Assembly: GCF_003611735.1 (NCBI RefSeq) | Contig: NZ_RAWG01000029.1 | Location: 1-52,331, forward strand | Reading direction: 5' to 3' | DNA: 52,331 nt | DNA from: Corallococcus sicarius | Lineage (GTDB): Bacteria; Myxococcota; Myxococcia; Myxococcales; Myxococcaceae | Shown: piece after piece, positions 32,090-40,554 of the stretch | How positions within the stretch are numbered: the first letter of the stretch is position 1 | Layout of the letters: each line of letters opens with the position of its first letter | Made by a program: the position numbers and the translations under genes | Notes under the pieces: generated by a model | What the model saw: the letters and a program-made list of their open reading frames with translations, nothing else | Told to the model about the DNA's origin: nothing | The model's database searches: none

Positions 32090-33217
32090 CTAGCGGCTCA
32101 GGCCCGCCTTCTTGTCAGCCGCCTCGGCCTCTGCGCGGGGCTCCAGGTCCCACGTCACCTTCAGCTCCTGGCCCGTGGGGTACTTCGGCCAGTTGGTGAC
32201 CTTCACGCCCAGCACGCGCTCGCGCGGGCGCACGTCCTCCTCACCCGGCTCCACGATGGTGTCGCGCCACAGCTCGTCCACGCTGGGCTCGGGCGACTCG
32301 TCGGCGAACTTCACCGCCGCGTCCACCGTGCGCTTCTCCTCCTCCTCGATGGCCTCGAAGTCCGCCTCCGACAGCCCCAGCTTCTGCTTCAGCGCGTACT
32401 CGCGCAGCTTGGGGATGGGGTCGTTGCGGCGCTCGTCCTCCACCTCCTGCTTGCTGCGGTAGTTCGCCGGGTCGGCCATCGAGTGGCCCCGGAAGCGATA
32501 CGTGTTCGCCTCCATCAGCACCGGGCCCTTGCCCGCGCGGCAGTACTCCGCGGCGTCCTTCACCGCCTCGTACATCTTGAGGCAGTCCATGCCGTCCACG
32601 GCCTCGCCCCGCATGCCGTACGCGGAGGCGCGCTTGTGGATCTCCGGCACCGCCGACGTGCGCGCGATGGCCGTGCCCATGCCGTAGCGGTTGTTCTCGC
32701 AGATGTAGATGACCGGCAGCTTCCACTTCTGCGCCATGTTGAAGGTTTCGTGGAACGCGCCCTGGTTCGCGGCGGCGTCCCCGAAGAAGCACACCGTGAC
32801 GCGGTCCTCGTTGCGGTAGCGCGCCGCGAAGGCCATGCCGGCCGCGAGCGGAATCTGCCCGCCGACGATGCCGTAACCTCCGTAGAAGTGGTGCTCGATG
32901 TCGAAGATGTGCATCGAGCCGCCCTTGCCCTTGCTGTAGCCGGTGCCGCGGCCGAACAGCTCCGCCATCACCATGCCGGCGTCGCTGCCACGCGCGAGCG
33001 GCTGCCCGTGGTCGCGGTAGGCGGACAGCATGTAGTCATCCGGACGGATGGCCTCGTTGCACCCGACCGCCACGGCTTCCTGGCCAATGTACAGATGGCA
33101 GAAACCGGCGATCTTCCCCAGCGTGTACTGCTGGCCCGCGCGCTCTTCGAAGCGACGCAGGAGGTACATCTTCCGGTACATCTTCAACAACAGGTCCTTC
33201 GAGTACGCGCTGGCCAC
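32090..33217 (-). CDS. pdhA: Pyruvate dehydrogenase E1 component, alpha subunit
   Basis: 375 residues; thiamine-diphosphate-binding subunit that decarboxylates pyruvate and acetylates the E2 lipoyl group. The diphosphate-binding motif GDAAANQGAFHETFNMA ends in VIYICENN. Substrate-loop residues appear in YRDHGQPLARG and GRGTGYSKGKGGSMHIF, and the phospholoop-like region in YRFRGHSMADP. A C-terminal tail of about 45 residues (VREYALKQKL-type core, then PRERVLGVKVTNWPKYPTG) extends beyond many E1-alpha proteins. The start is GTG 33217, with GGAGG ten bases upstream. It is the first gene of the operon; the 130-bp gap upstream must hold its promoter, but I cannot assign one. Confidence 0.95.
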   Translation of the reverse strand: MASAYSKDLLLKMYRKMYLLRRFEERAGQQYTLGKIAGFCHLYIGQEAVAVGCNEAIRPDDYMLSAYRDHGQPLARGSDAGMVMAELFGRGTGYSKGKGGSMHIFDIEHHFYGGYGIVGGQIPLAAGMAFAARYRNEDRVTVCFFGDAAANQGAFHETFNMAQKWKLPVIYICENNRYGMGTAIARTSAVPEIHKRASAYGMRGEAVDGMDCLKMYEAVKDAAEYCRAGKGPVLMEANTYRFRGHSMADPANYRSKQEVEDERRNDPIPKLREYALKQKLGLSEADFEAIEEEEKRTVDAAVKFADESPEPSVDELWRDTIVEPGEEDVRPRERVLGVKVTNWPKYPTGQELKVTWDLEPRAEAEAADKKAGLSR

Positions 33218-33347
33218 CGCGGCATGCCTCCGTCTGGGCCGCCCCTGTGGACCCGAGGGGGAAAGGGCGGCGACGCCGTGCGCCTCTTAGCGCGCGGCAA
33301 AGGGACTTCCAAAGCCTTTCAGAACCACCCTCCGCCACGCCTTTCTT

Positions 33348-34133
33348 TCAGGCGCGGTGCGTCACGTCCTCCAGTGCAAAATGTGGCACGGACACGATGC
33401 CATCCCGCAGCTCCACGGCCCGGCCCGAGTGGTCCGTGGCCAGGTGGATGACCGTCGCCTCCGGGAAGCGGTGCCGGTAGTCATTGGCATGGGTGGGCTC
33501 GTTGTCGAACGCGGCCACCACCGTGCCCATGCGCCCCAGGCGGGCGTGCGCCTCGCGCTTGAAGGTGTCGTCGTCCTCCGCGAGCGTGGGCTTCATCACC
33601 AGGTGCACGCGCCCCCCTTCTCCCGGGGGCGTCACCATCCCGCAGCGGGCGAGGCACGCCACGGTGCCCTCCCGCATCGCCTCGTGGCGACCGGTGAGGT
33701 ACACGACCTGCGCCCCCGTGGTGGCCACCGCCTGCAGGAAGGCCCCTGCCCCTTCGATGGCCTCGTCGGAGACGCAGTAGGCGCTGGTGAAGAAGCGCTC
33801 CTGCCAGAAGGCGCGCGCGTCCGGGAAGAGGCGCTCCACGTCGGCATCACCCAGGCCGCACGCGCGCATGGCGGCGCGCATGTCCCAGCCCGTCTCCCAG
33901 TGGTGGGGCTCGCAGGCGGACAGGAGGCCGAGCGCCCGCGCGTCCCCATACTCCCTGAGGATGCGCGCCTGACGGGGCCGGTTGTCGAAGAGTGTCGAGT
34001 CCAGGTCGAACGCCAGGACCGCCTGGGGGCCGAGCGAGCGGGCCCTCTCCAGGATGCCCCGGAGGATGTCGCGCCAGTCCGGCAGCACGCGTCGTTTGAG
34101 GTCTTCAAAAGCCATGGACGCCGGAAGATACAT
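33348..34133 (-). CDS. HAD-superfamily hydrolase
   Basis: 261 residues. Motif I is LAFDLDSTLFDNRPRQ (Asp nucleophile), motif II is VVYLTGRHEAMREGT, a conserved Lys lies in VMKPTLAEDDDTFK, and the motif IV region is VVAAFDNEPTHANDY. A helical cap (about 60-140) sits between motifs I and II. The layout resembles acid-phosphatase-like HAD proteins acting on phosphate esters, with an unknown substrate. ATG 34115 (MAFEDLKRR) is an alternative start. It lies between the pdh operon and an unrecognised membrane-protein gene on the same strand (28-bp gap), so the two may be cotranscribed. Confidence 0.85.
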   Translation of the reverse strand: MYLPASMAFEDLKRRVLPDWRDILRGILERARSLGPQAVLAFDLDSTLFDNRPRQARILREYGDARALGLLSACEPHHWETGWDMRAAMRACGLGDADVERLFPDARAFWQERFFTSAYCVSDEAIEGAGAFLQAVATTGAQVVYLTGRHEAMREGTVACLARCGMVTPPGEGGRVHLVMKPTLAEDDDTFKREAHARLGRMGTVVAAFDNEPTHANDYRHRFPEATVIHLATDHSGRAVELRDGIVSVPHFALEDVTHRA

Positions 34134-34160
34134 GCCCCCGGCGCGGGGCTGGCCATCAAA

Positions 34161-35741
34161 TCACGCGCCCGCGCGCCAGGCGGCCGGCTGGATGGGCACG
34201 GACCCTGCGGGCTCCGGGGCGGCGGCGGGCTGCGGGAAGTTCTGCATGCGCTGGATGCCGTTCCTGTCCAACACCAGCCGGACCCGCTGCGCGGACTCCT
34301 TGCGCGTCCCCGCCTCCATCACCGTGAAGCGGAACACCAGGTCCACCGGGTAGCGCTTCGCGCCCCGGATGTGCCCCACGGAGAAGTCCTCCAGGTCCAC
34401 GTACTCCAGCGCGAACTCCGGCTCGTCCATGTCGCGCAGGAAGCGGCCCACGTTGAGGCGCAGGATGTCCGTGACGCCGGTGAGCCCCCGCTCCGAACGG
34501 GGCAGCAGGCGCGCGTCCAGCACGATGCGCTTCTGGTAGCGGATGACCGCCTCCGACAGCTCCCCCTGGGACACCGTGAGGAAGTCGTCGTGCAACCGCA
34601 GGGCGGACACGCCCGCGGGCACCTTCACCGCCGCGCCGTAGTCCACCCGCTCCTCGCACGTCCCGATGGCGCGCGCCGTGACGGGGTCCACCAGGTCCGT
34701 GGTGCGCTCGTACAGGTGCGTGGCGGCGAAGCGGCTGAACATGCGCCGCAGGCCTTCCTTGATGCGGTCCTTCATCATGTAGCCGACGACGGCCACCAGG
34801 AAGAAGTTGAGGCTCACCTGCGTGAAGCGCACCTGCGCCCAGATGGCCACCGACGTGGCGAAGGCCATGGCCACGCCCGCGGCGATGGCGAACAGCACCT
34901 CCTCCCAGCCCTGGCGGCGCTGGCGCCGGCGCGAGGACAGGAAGAGCACGTTCATGCAGAACTTCTTCAGGAAGCCCAGCCGCTGCATGTACTCCTCGTT
35001 GTCCCCGGTGGGACTGAGGACGCTGCGCAGCCGGTGCTCCTTGCGGTAGGACTCCTCGCGCAGCACCGCCTCCATCAGCCCCTTGCGCAGGGGCAGCCAC
35101 GGCCCGGAGCGCGGCAGCGCGTCCATGTCCGCCACCGCGCGGCGGAAGAACTGCTCCACCAGCAGGCTGACGTACTCGTCCACGAGCCGCAGCGACGCGC
35201 GCGTCTTCTCCTGCAGCTTCGCCTCACCCGTGGCGCGCAGCCACGCGCGGAAGCGCTCCAGCACCGCCGGCACGCTCTCCCCCGCCGAGCGCACCACCGT
35301 CTCCAGGTCCGCGCGGCCCGCGTCGCCGGCCTTCGGCTCGCAGCGCATCTCCACCGTGGTGGCGAACCGGCGCAGCGCGCCCCGCAGCACGCACGACAGC
35401 AGCTTCGCCTGGTAGACGACGTCCGACTCCGGCGCGAGCCCCGTGCGCATCCACGCCTCCAGCTTCAGGAGCGGCGAGCCCTCCGACGAGAGAATCTCGG
35501 ACAGCCCCATCACCGGCGTCTTGAAGCGCACGTAGTTGTGGATGTCCGCGTAGAAGTCCGCGCGGGGGTACGTCTCCGCGTCGATGTTCAGACTCGACGG
35601 AAGGAAGAGGTAGGCCTCCACGAGGTAGCGCGTCTCGTCAGCCCCCGTCGGCTGGTACTCGAGCTTGATCTCGAACTGCTTGCGGTCGTGGACGTCGAAC
35701 CGGCTGTGGAGCGCTTCAGGGGCCTGGGACACAGACCCCAC
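34161..35741 (-). CDS. Large membrane-anchored protein of unknown function
   Basis: 526 residues. A long soluble N-terminal part (about 1-270; FEIKLEYQPTGADETRYLVE, EAYLFLPSSLNI) is followed by two adjacent transmembrane helices (about 280-330; VLFAIAAGVAMAFATSVAIW and VSLNFFLVAVVGYMMKD). A soluble C-terminal part holds beta-rich segments (LRLHDDFLTVSQGELSEAVI, RYPVDLVFRFTVMEAG) and a Pro/Ala tail. Basic residues flank the membrane hairpin (SSRRRQRRQGW), so both large domains should be cytoplasmic. I do not recognise the family. The start is GTG 35741; GTG 35732 is possible. The codon pattern is normal for the window, and no enzyme motif is visible. Confidence 0.83.
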   Translation of the reverse strand: MGSVSQAPEALHSRFDVHDRKQFEIKLEYQPTGADETRYLVEAYLFLPSSLNIDAETYPRADFYADIHNYVRFKTPVMGLSEILSSEGSPLLKLEAWMRTGLAPESDVVYQAKLLSCVLRGALRRFATTVEMRCEPKAGDAGRADLETVVRSAGESVPAVLERFRAWLRATGEAKLQEKTRASLRLVDEYVSLLVEQFFRRAVADMDALPRSGPWLPLRKGLMEAVLREESYRKEHRLRSVLSPTGDNEEYMQRLGFLKKFCMNVLFLSSRRRQRRQGWEEVLFAIAAGVAMAFATSVAIWAQVRFTQVSLNFFLVAVVGYMMKDRIKEGLRRMFSRFAATHLYERTTDLVDPVTARAIGTCEERVDYGAAVKVPAGVSALRLHDDFLTVSQGELSEAVIRYQKRIVLDARLLPRSERGLTGVTDILRLNVGRFLRDMDEPEFALEYVDLEDFSVGHIRGAKRYPVDLVFRFTVMEAGTRKESAQRVRLVLDRNGIQRMQNFPQPAAAPEPAGSVPIQPAAWRAGA

Positions 35742-35799
35742 TTTACGTCACAGGCCTGTCACACGGGAGCCACCCTGGACGAAGGGAGGGTGTTGGCCG

Positions 35800-37269
35800 C
35801 TAACCGTTGGTTCCCGTACGAGAGGATGACCCCGGCAGCGCGCCGGGGACGACATCCCCCACGGGCAGCGGCGCGGCCTTCGGCTGCGGCTTCGCGTTCC
35901 ACACCCGCGAGGCCAGCACCAGGCCCACCAGGGCCAGGGGCAGCATGGCCAGGGGCCAGGGGCGCCAGTTGGCCGGGTCCTTCATCGCCTCGCCCGTGGG
36001 CAGGATGCGCCCGTACACCAGGGCGTGGATGGCCGTGCCCGCGTACACCGCGCCGTCGATGATGCCCACCACCACGCCCGCGTTCTTCTTGCCGCCGAAG
36101 TCCATGGTGGCCGTGCCGGACAGCATGCCGTGCACACCGATGACGCACAGGGACATGAACACCACGGACCAGCCCGCGCCCTGGGTGCCCAGCAGGAACA
36201 CCGCGCCCACGGCGCCCACCAGCAGGCCCGCGTAGAGCACCGTGGACACCGGCCCGCGGCGCGAGTCGAAGATGCGGTCGCTGATGACGCCCGCGAACAT
36301 GCCGCCCAGGATGCCGGCGACACACGACAGCATGCCCCAGTTGGACGCGACGAAGGCGCCGGACTCCCCCACCGCCTTGGCGTACTTGGGGTACCACTGC
36401 ATCACCGCGTTGCGCAGGAAGCCGCTGCAGAACTCCACGCCCAGGATGATGAGGATGATGCGGTTGCTCAGCAGCTTCTTGAAGAGCTGCGGCAGCGAGG
36501 GCGCAGGGCCGGTGTCACCGCTGGACGCATCCTGCGTGTCGAAGTCCGGGTGGCCCGTCTGGCTCGGCGTGTCGCGGATGACGAACGAGTCCAGGATGAG
36601 GAAGGCCACGAGCATCCCGGCGGGCACGAAGAACACCCACCACACGGGCGCCGCGTCCGCGATGAAGCGGCTCCAGTCGAACGCGAAGTACAGGCCCAGC
36701 GAGATGAGGATGCCGAACACGCCGCCCAGCTGCCCGCGCTCGCGCACGTGGAACCACGACGCGTTCACCTTGACGATGGAGACCGCGCCGAAGCTCTGGA
36801 AGTACATGTTGATGCTGTAGAGGGCCGCCAGCCACGTCACGATGCCGCCCGGCGGCGCCCAGCCGTTCTTCAGCACCGCGTAGACGAGCCCGCCCATCGC
36901 CACGTTCGCCACCGCGGAGCCGCCCGCGGACAGCAGGATGGTGAAGCGCCCGCCCAGCTTGTCCGTCAGCGGGCCGTTGAGGAGGAAGGCCGCGCCGTAG
37001 GTGAGCGTCCCCCAGAAGAAGATGGTCGCGAAGTCCGCGTTGGACGTCTGCTGACCCATGGCCGTGGTGGCCACGTTGAGGTTGTAGCGCCCCATGTAGA
37101 GGAACGCGTACGTGAGCCCCAGCGGGAACCAGTTGAAGAAGCGGCGACGGCGGAACGCCTCGCTGTGCCCCAGCTCCACGCGCGGCAACCGCGAGAGCAC
37201 CAGGCCAATGGCCCCGAGCAGGATGACGATGGGCAACAGCTGGGTCAGCCATGGGGGCAACGACGGCAT
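35800..37269 (-). CDS. Major facilitator transporter, organophosphate:phosphate antiporter-like
   Basis: 489 residues with about 12 transmembrane helices, resembling the GlpT/UhpT (OPA) branch of the major facilitator superfamily. Visible features are FFNWFPLGLTYAFLYMGRYNLNVA in pieces (an Arg-Asn motif in helix 1, as in OPA carriers), FLLNGPLTDKLGGR between helices 2 and 3, and VISDRIFDSRRGP at the pseudo-repeat. The central loop is acidic (DTQDASSGDTGPAPS). OPA carriers exchange a phosphorylated organic solute for phosphate; the exact substrate is unknown. ATG 37269 follows AGGTGAGG, and the longer frame to 37311 adds a non-membrane tail. It lies between an unknown membrane-protein gene and a Nudix gene, all leftward. 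Confidence 0.9.
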   Translation of the reverse strand: MPSLPPWLTQLLPIVILLGAIGLVLSRLPRVELGHSEAFRRRRFFNWFPLGLTYAFLYMGRYNLNVATTAMGQQTSNADFATIFFWGTLTYGAAFLLNGPLTDKLGGRFTILLSAGGSAVANVAMGGLVYAVLKNGWAPPGGIVTWLAALYSINMYFQSFGAVSIVKVNASWFHVRERGQLGGVFGILISLGLYFAFDWSRFIADAAPVWWVFFVPAGMLVAFLILDSFVIRDTPSQTGHPDFDTQDASSGDTGPAPSLPQLFKKLLSNRIILIILGVEFCSGFLRNAVMQWYPKYAKAVGESGAFVASNWGMLSCVAGILGGMFAGVISDRIFDSRRGPVSTVLYAGLLVGAVGAVFLLGTQGAGWSVVFMSLCVIGVHGMLSGTATMDFGGKKNAGVVVGIIDGAVYAGTAIHALVYGRILPTGEAMKDPANWRPWPLAMLPLALVGLVLASRVWNAKPQPKAAPLPVGDVVPGALPGSSSRTGTNG

Positions 37270-37347
37270 GCGACGAACCTCACCTGGACGGGGGACGGAA
37301 GCGGGGAGCACCCTACCCCGTCCCTCATCGCCCCGGAAACAGCTGGC

Positions 37348-38028
37348 TCACCCCAGACGGGCGAGCAGCCGCGTGAGGGAGACTTCCGTCTTCGCGTCCG
37401 CGATGTCCCCCTTGCGGCAGGCCTCCAGCACCGCCTGCACCGGCCGCCACTGCAAGTGGATGCCCTCCTCTAGAGGAGAGCCATCCCCCTCCACCTCGCC
37501 CTGCGGGACGCCCGTGACGTCCACCGCGGCCGGGAACACCTTCTCCGACAGGATGCCCGGCGCGAGGAAGAACGCGCCGCCCAGCAGCTGGATGTCCTCC
37601 GGTCGCACCCCGTACCCCGCCTCCTCCTTCACCTCTTCCGCCGCGCGGCGGCGCAGCCCGTCCTCGCCCTTGTCGGACGGCTCCAGCAGGCCCGCGACGA
37701 TCTCCTCCACGCGCAGGTAGCTCACCGGGTCCGGCACCGTCATGGACGACGTCTGCTCCCGGCGGAAGTACGCCGCCGGGCGCAGGTTCAGCCGCGTCAG
37801 GACCTCCACGCCCCCATCTGACGCACGGCGGTAGACGAGCACGGAGACCGCGTCCAACCGGGGACGGTCCACCACGTCCACCCGGTACACCGACGAGGAC
37901 GTGCCGTCCTGGCGCCGGTTGCGGCAGCGCAAACGCCGCACTCGCAGGAAACCCTCGTCACAACGCGCCGTGGCGGAGAAGTCCTCGATGATCTCGATGT
38001 CAGTCACATTGGAACTGCTGGGACGCAT
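37348..38028 (-). CDS. Nudix hydrolase, ADP-ribose/UDP-sugar pyrophosphatase-like
   Basis: 226 residues. The Nudix box is recognisable as GLLEPSDKGEDGLRRRAAEE followed by VKEEAGY. The usual Arg of REUxEExGU is Glu here (EEVKEEAGY), as also seen in some nucleoside-diphosphate-sugar hydrolases. The flanking sequence (VEEIVAGLLEP; LLGGAFFLAPGILSEKVFPA) matches that subfamily, in which a nucleoside diphosphate linked to a sugar is cleaved with Mg2+. ATG 38028 is preceded by GGAG, and the frame to 38070 adds a Pro-rich tail. It is divergent from the envelope operon across 129 bp. No substrate can be named from sequence. Confidence 0.88.
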   Translation of the reverse strand: MRPSSSNVTDIEIIEDFSATARCDEGFLRVRRLRCRNRRQDGTSSSVYRVDVVDRPRLDAVSVLVYRRASDGGVEVLTRLNLRPAAYFRREQTSSMTVPDPVSYLRVEEIVAGLLEPSDKGEDGLRRRAAEEVKEEAGYGVRPEDIQLLGGAFFLAPGILSEKVFPAAVDVTGVPQGEVEGDGSPLEEGIHLQWRPVQAVLEACRKGDIADAKTEVSLTRLLARLG

Positions 38029-38157
38029 GTCTGCCTGCTCTCCTGCTGCACTGGTAGGTGGAGGTGCCACGGTGGCGTTGCTTGCCCGTGCACCCTTGAT
38101 CCCGTAGGTTGCGCCGTCCTCAAGTCGTCACTCTCTTGAATCACGGATCCGCCACGA

Positions 38158-40554
38158 ATGTGTCGCGCACTGCTCGGCCTCTTCTGTGCCTGCGCCCTGG
38201 CCCTCGCCTCGTGCATGCCTGTGCTGGAAGGCCAGGATTACCACCTCGAGGGTCAGGAGGTGCGGCTTACCCTCCTTCATACCTCTGACATCCACTCGCG
38301 GCTCATCCCGTACGACTTCACGCCGCTGAAGACGGACCAGGACCTGGAGCTCGTCCCGGAGGCCGGTCCGTTCGGTGGCGCCACGCGCATGGCGTCCATC
38401 CTCAAGCGGGAGCGCAAGCGCGGCGACCGCGTCCTGCACGTGGACTCCGGCGACTGCTTCCAGGGCGCCCCCATCTTCAACGTGAACACGGGCGAGGCGG
38501 AGTTCCGCTTCCTGTCCGAGTCGCGCCTGGACGCCGCCGTGGTGGGCAACCACGAGTTCGACGCCGGGGCGCTCAACTTCGTCCAGAAGGCGCGCAACTT
38601 CGCCAACTTCCCGCTGCTGGCCGCCAACTACTTCTGGGATGACGCCAAGACGGCCGGCAACAACGGCGCGAGCATGGTCACCAGCCCCTACACCATCAAG
38701 GTCGTGAAGGGCCTGCGGGTGGGCATCATCGGCATGGCGAACATCTCCTCGCTCAACTCCATCGTGGAGGGTGGCAACAGCCTGCAGGTCACCCCGCTGG
38801 AGCAGAACGAGGCCGCGCGCTCCTATGTGGAGCTGCTGCGCCCGGTGACGGACCTCATCGTGGTGGTCAGCCACCTGGGCCTCACCGAGGACCAGGACCT
38901 CATCCAGGGCTACGAGGCCTACTACGAGTACGGCCGCGCGAAGGCCTTCATCGAGCGCTCGCACGACGCGTGGAAGGTGCTGGAGTGGTTCGGTCCGGAG
39001 GGCGACGACAAGTCGGTGGTGCGCGTGCACATCGCGGGCGTCAACGGCCTGGACGCGGTGATGGGCGGCCACCTGCACGTGGTGCTCAACCCCCCGCAGC
39101 TCGTCACCGACCCCAGCGGCCGCAAGGTGGTGCTGTCGCACTCCGGCGCGTTCGCCAAGTACGTGGGCCGCCTGGAGCTGGTCGTGAAGATGCCCCAGCG
39201 CCTGGGTGAGAACGAGGGCGCGGAGGTCGTGAGCCAGGACTACCACGCGTTCCCGGTGGACGGCCTCTGGTGCAACGAGCGGATGCGCAAGTACCGCTTC
39301 GACGACGACATCTTCTGGGACCCGGGGGAGTTCATCCAGGCCCCGGGCGTGCGCGAGGCCATCGAGGAGTGCCGCCGGCTGGAGGATCCGGAGACGACGG
39401 ACCTGCTGGTGCCGTACATGCTGGGCATGGACTTCAAGCTCCAGCTGACGTCCATCTTCTCCTACGCGCCGCTCGACGTGCAGCGCCGCAACAACTCCAA
39501 CGGCGGTGACTCGCCCCTGGGGAACATCGCGGCGGACTCCATGCGCAAGCGCAGCCGCGTGGAGGCGGAGATGGCGCTCACCAACTCGCTGGGCATCCGC
39601 GACAACCTCTACGCGGGCGTGGTGACGCAGGAGTCGATGTTCAACGTGTTCCCGTTCGAGAACACCATCAACATCATGTACCTCTCCGGCGTGGAGATGC
39701 AGGAGATGTTCGACTTCGTCACCGAGCGCTCCGCCGAGCGCGGGTGCGTGAGCCAGGCGCAGATCTCCGGCGCCCGCTTCACCATGGACTGCGCCCAGGT
39801 GCAGCTCAACGACCTGCGCATCGCCTGCACCCCCGCCACGGTGCAGCAGGACTGCCCGCAGACGGGCCGCGAGGGCCACGCGCCGTGGCAGTGCCTGGAG
39901 GACGCCAGCGGCGCGCGCTGCTGGGCGCACCCCGGCATCGACATCCAGATCAACGGCAAGCCGCTGGACACCAACGGCACCTACAAGGTCGCGGTGAACG
40001 ACTACATCGCCAAGGGCGGCTCCGGCTTCACGGTGCTCAAGCGCAACACCACGCGCATCGAGACCAACATCAGCCTGCGCGACTCGCTCATCGGCTACAT
40101 GCAGGGCTTCTGCACCTGCAAGGACCTGCTGGAGGGCAAGGAGACGTCCGCGAACGGCACGCGCTGCGGCTCGCTCGTCAACGGCCAGTGGACGGTGGAC
40201 GAGAAGACGCTCGGCGCCTGCCGGGTGTCCCAGACCTTCGAGGAGGCCCTCAAAAAGAAGGTGGGAAGCTGCTCCTGCCTGAGCCTCCTCAAGCTGCCGA
40301 CGGATGAGAACGAGCGCGCGGCGGCCCTCCAGGGCTGTGGCGTGCCGGGCCTGACGGCGGACGCCGCCCTGTCCCAGTGCGCGGTCCCCCAGGGTCCGTC
40401 CACCGGCCGGTGCACCTGCCGCGACCTGCTGTCGGGGACCAACCCCACCTGCGGCACCGTGACGACGCAGCTGCGTTCGTTCTGTGAGAAGCCCACTTCC
40501 ATGCCCATCGCGATCGCCATCGAGGATGGCCGCATCGGGCGGAGGGTGAAGTAA
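38158..40554 (+). CDS. UshA-type 5'-nucleotidase lipoprotein with C-terminal CxC repeats
   Basis: 798 residues. The lipobox LALASC (C19) marks it for lipid attachment. The metallophosphoesterase domain has TSDIHSR, DSGDCFQG, VGNHEFDAG, VVSHLG and GGHLHV, the five metal-ligand motifs. The 5'-nucleotidase C-terminal substrate-binding domain has GDSPLGNIAADSM, TNSLGIRDN, NTINIMYLSGVEM and YKVAVNDYIAKGGSGF. A Cys-rich insert near 545-590 and three repeats of CxC[K/R/L]xLL at 652, 705 and 752 are unusual and lie beyond the normal enzyme end. Likely role: surface or periplasmic hydrolysis of nucleotides or related phosphates. Its TAA overlaps the next ATG (TAATG), and the following genes encode a lipoprotein and a probable outer-membrane barrel. 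Confidence 0.9.
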   Translation: MCRALLGLFCACALALASCMPVLEGQDYHLEGQEVRLTLLHTSDIHSRLIPYDFTPLKTDQDLELVPEAGPFGGATRMASILKRERKRGDRVLHVDSGDCFQGAPIFNVNTGEAEFRFLSESRLDAAVVGNHEFDAGALNFVQKARNFANFPLLAANYFWDDAKTAGNNGASMVTSPYTIKVVKGLRVGIIGMANISSLNSIVEGGNSLQVTPLEQNEAARSYVELLRPVTDLIVVVSHLGLTEDQDLIQGYEAYYEYGRAKAFIERSHDAWKVLEWFGPEGDDKSVVRVHIAGVNGLDAVMGGHLHVVLNPPQLVTDPSGRKVVLSHSGAFAKYVGRLELVVKMPQRLGENEGAEVVSQDYHAFPVDGLWCNERMRKYRFDDDIFWDPGEFIQAPGVREAIEECRRLEDPETTDLLVPYMLGMDFKLQLTSIFSYAPLDVQRRNNSNGGDSPLGNIAADSMRKRSRVEAEMALTNSLGIRDNLYAGVVTQESMFNVFPFENTINIMYLSGVEMQEMFDFVTERSAERGCVSQAQISGARFTMDCAQVQLNDLRIACTPATVQQDCPQTGREGHAPWQCLEDASGARCWAHPGIDIQINGKPLDTNGTYKVAVNDYIAKGGSGFTVLKRNTTRIETNISLRDSLIGYMQGFCTCKDLLEGKETSANGTRCGSLVNGQWTVDEKTLGACRVSQTFEEALKKKVGSCSCLSLLKLPTDENERAAALQGCGVPGLTADAALSQCAVPQGPSTGRCTCRDLLSGTNPTCGTVTTQLRSFCEKPTSMPIAIAIEDGRIGRRVK

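Noticed and set aside
29352-32093. 913-residue plus-strand open frame over the pdh genes
   Set aside because: It is antisense to two well-supported genes and has His/Arg/Leu-rich composition typical of reverse frames in GC-rich DNA. The same applies to plus frames at 33357-36062, 10745-12721, 13095-14810, 14823-16277 and 36025-37473.
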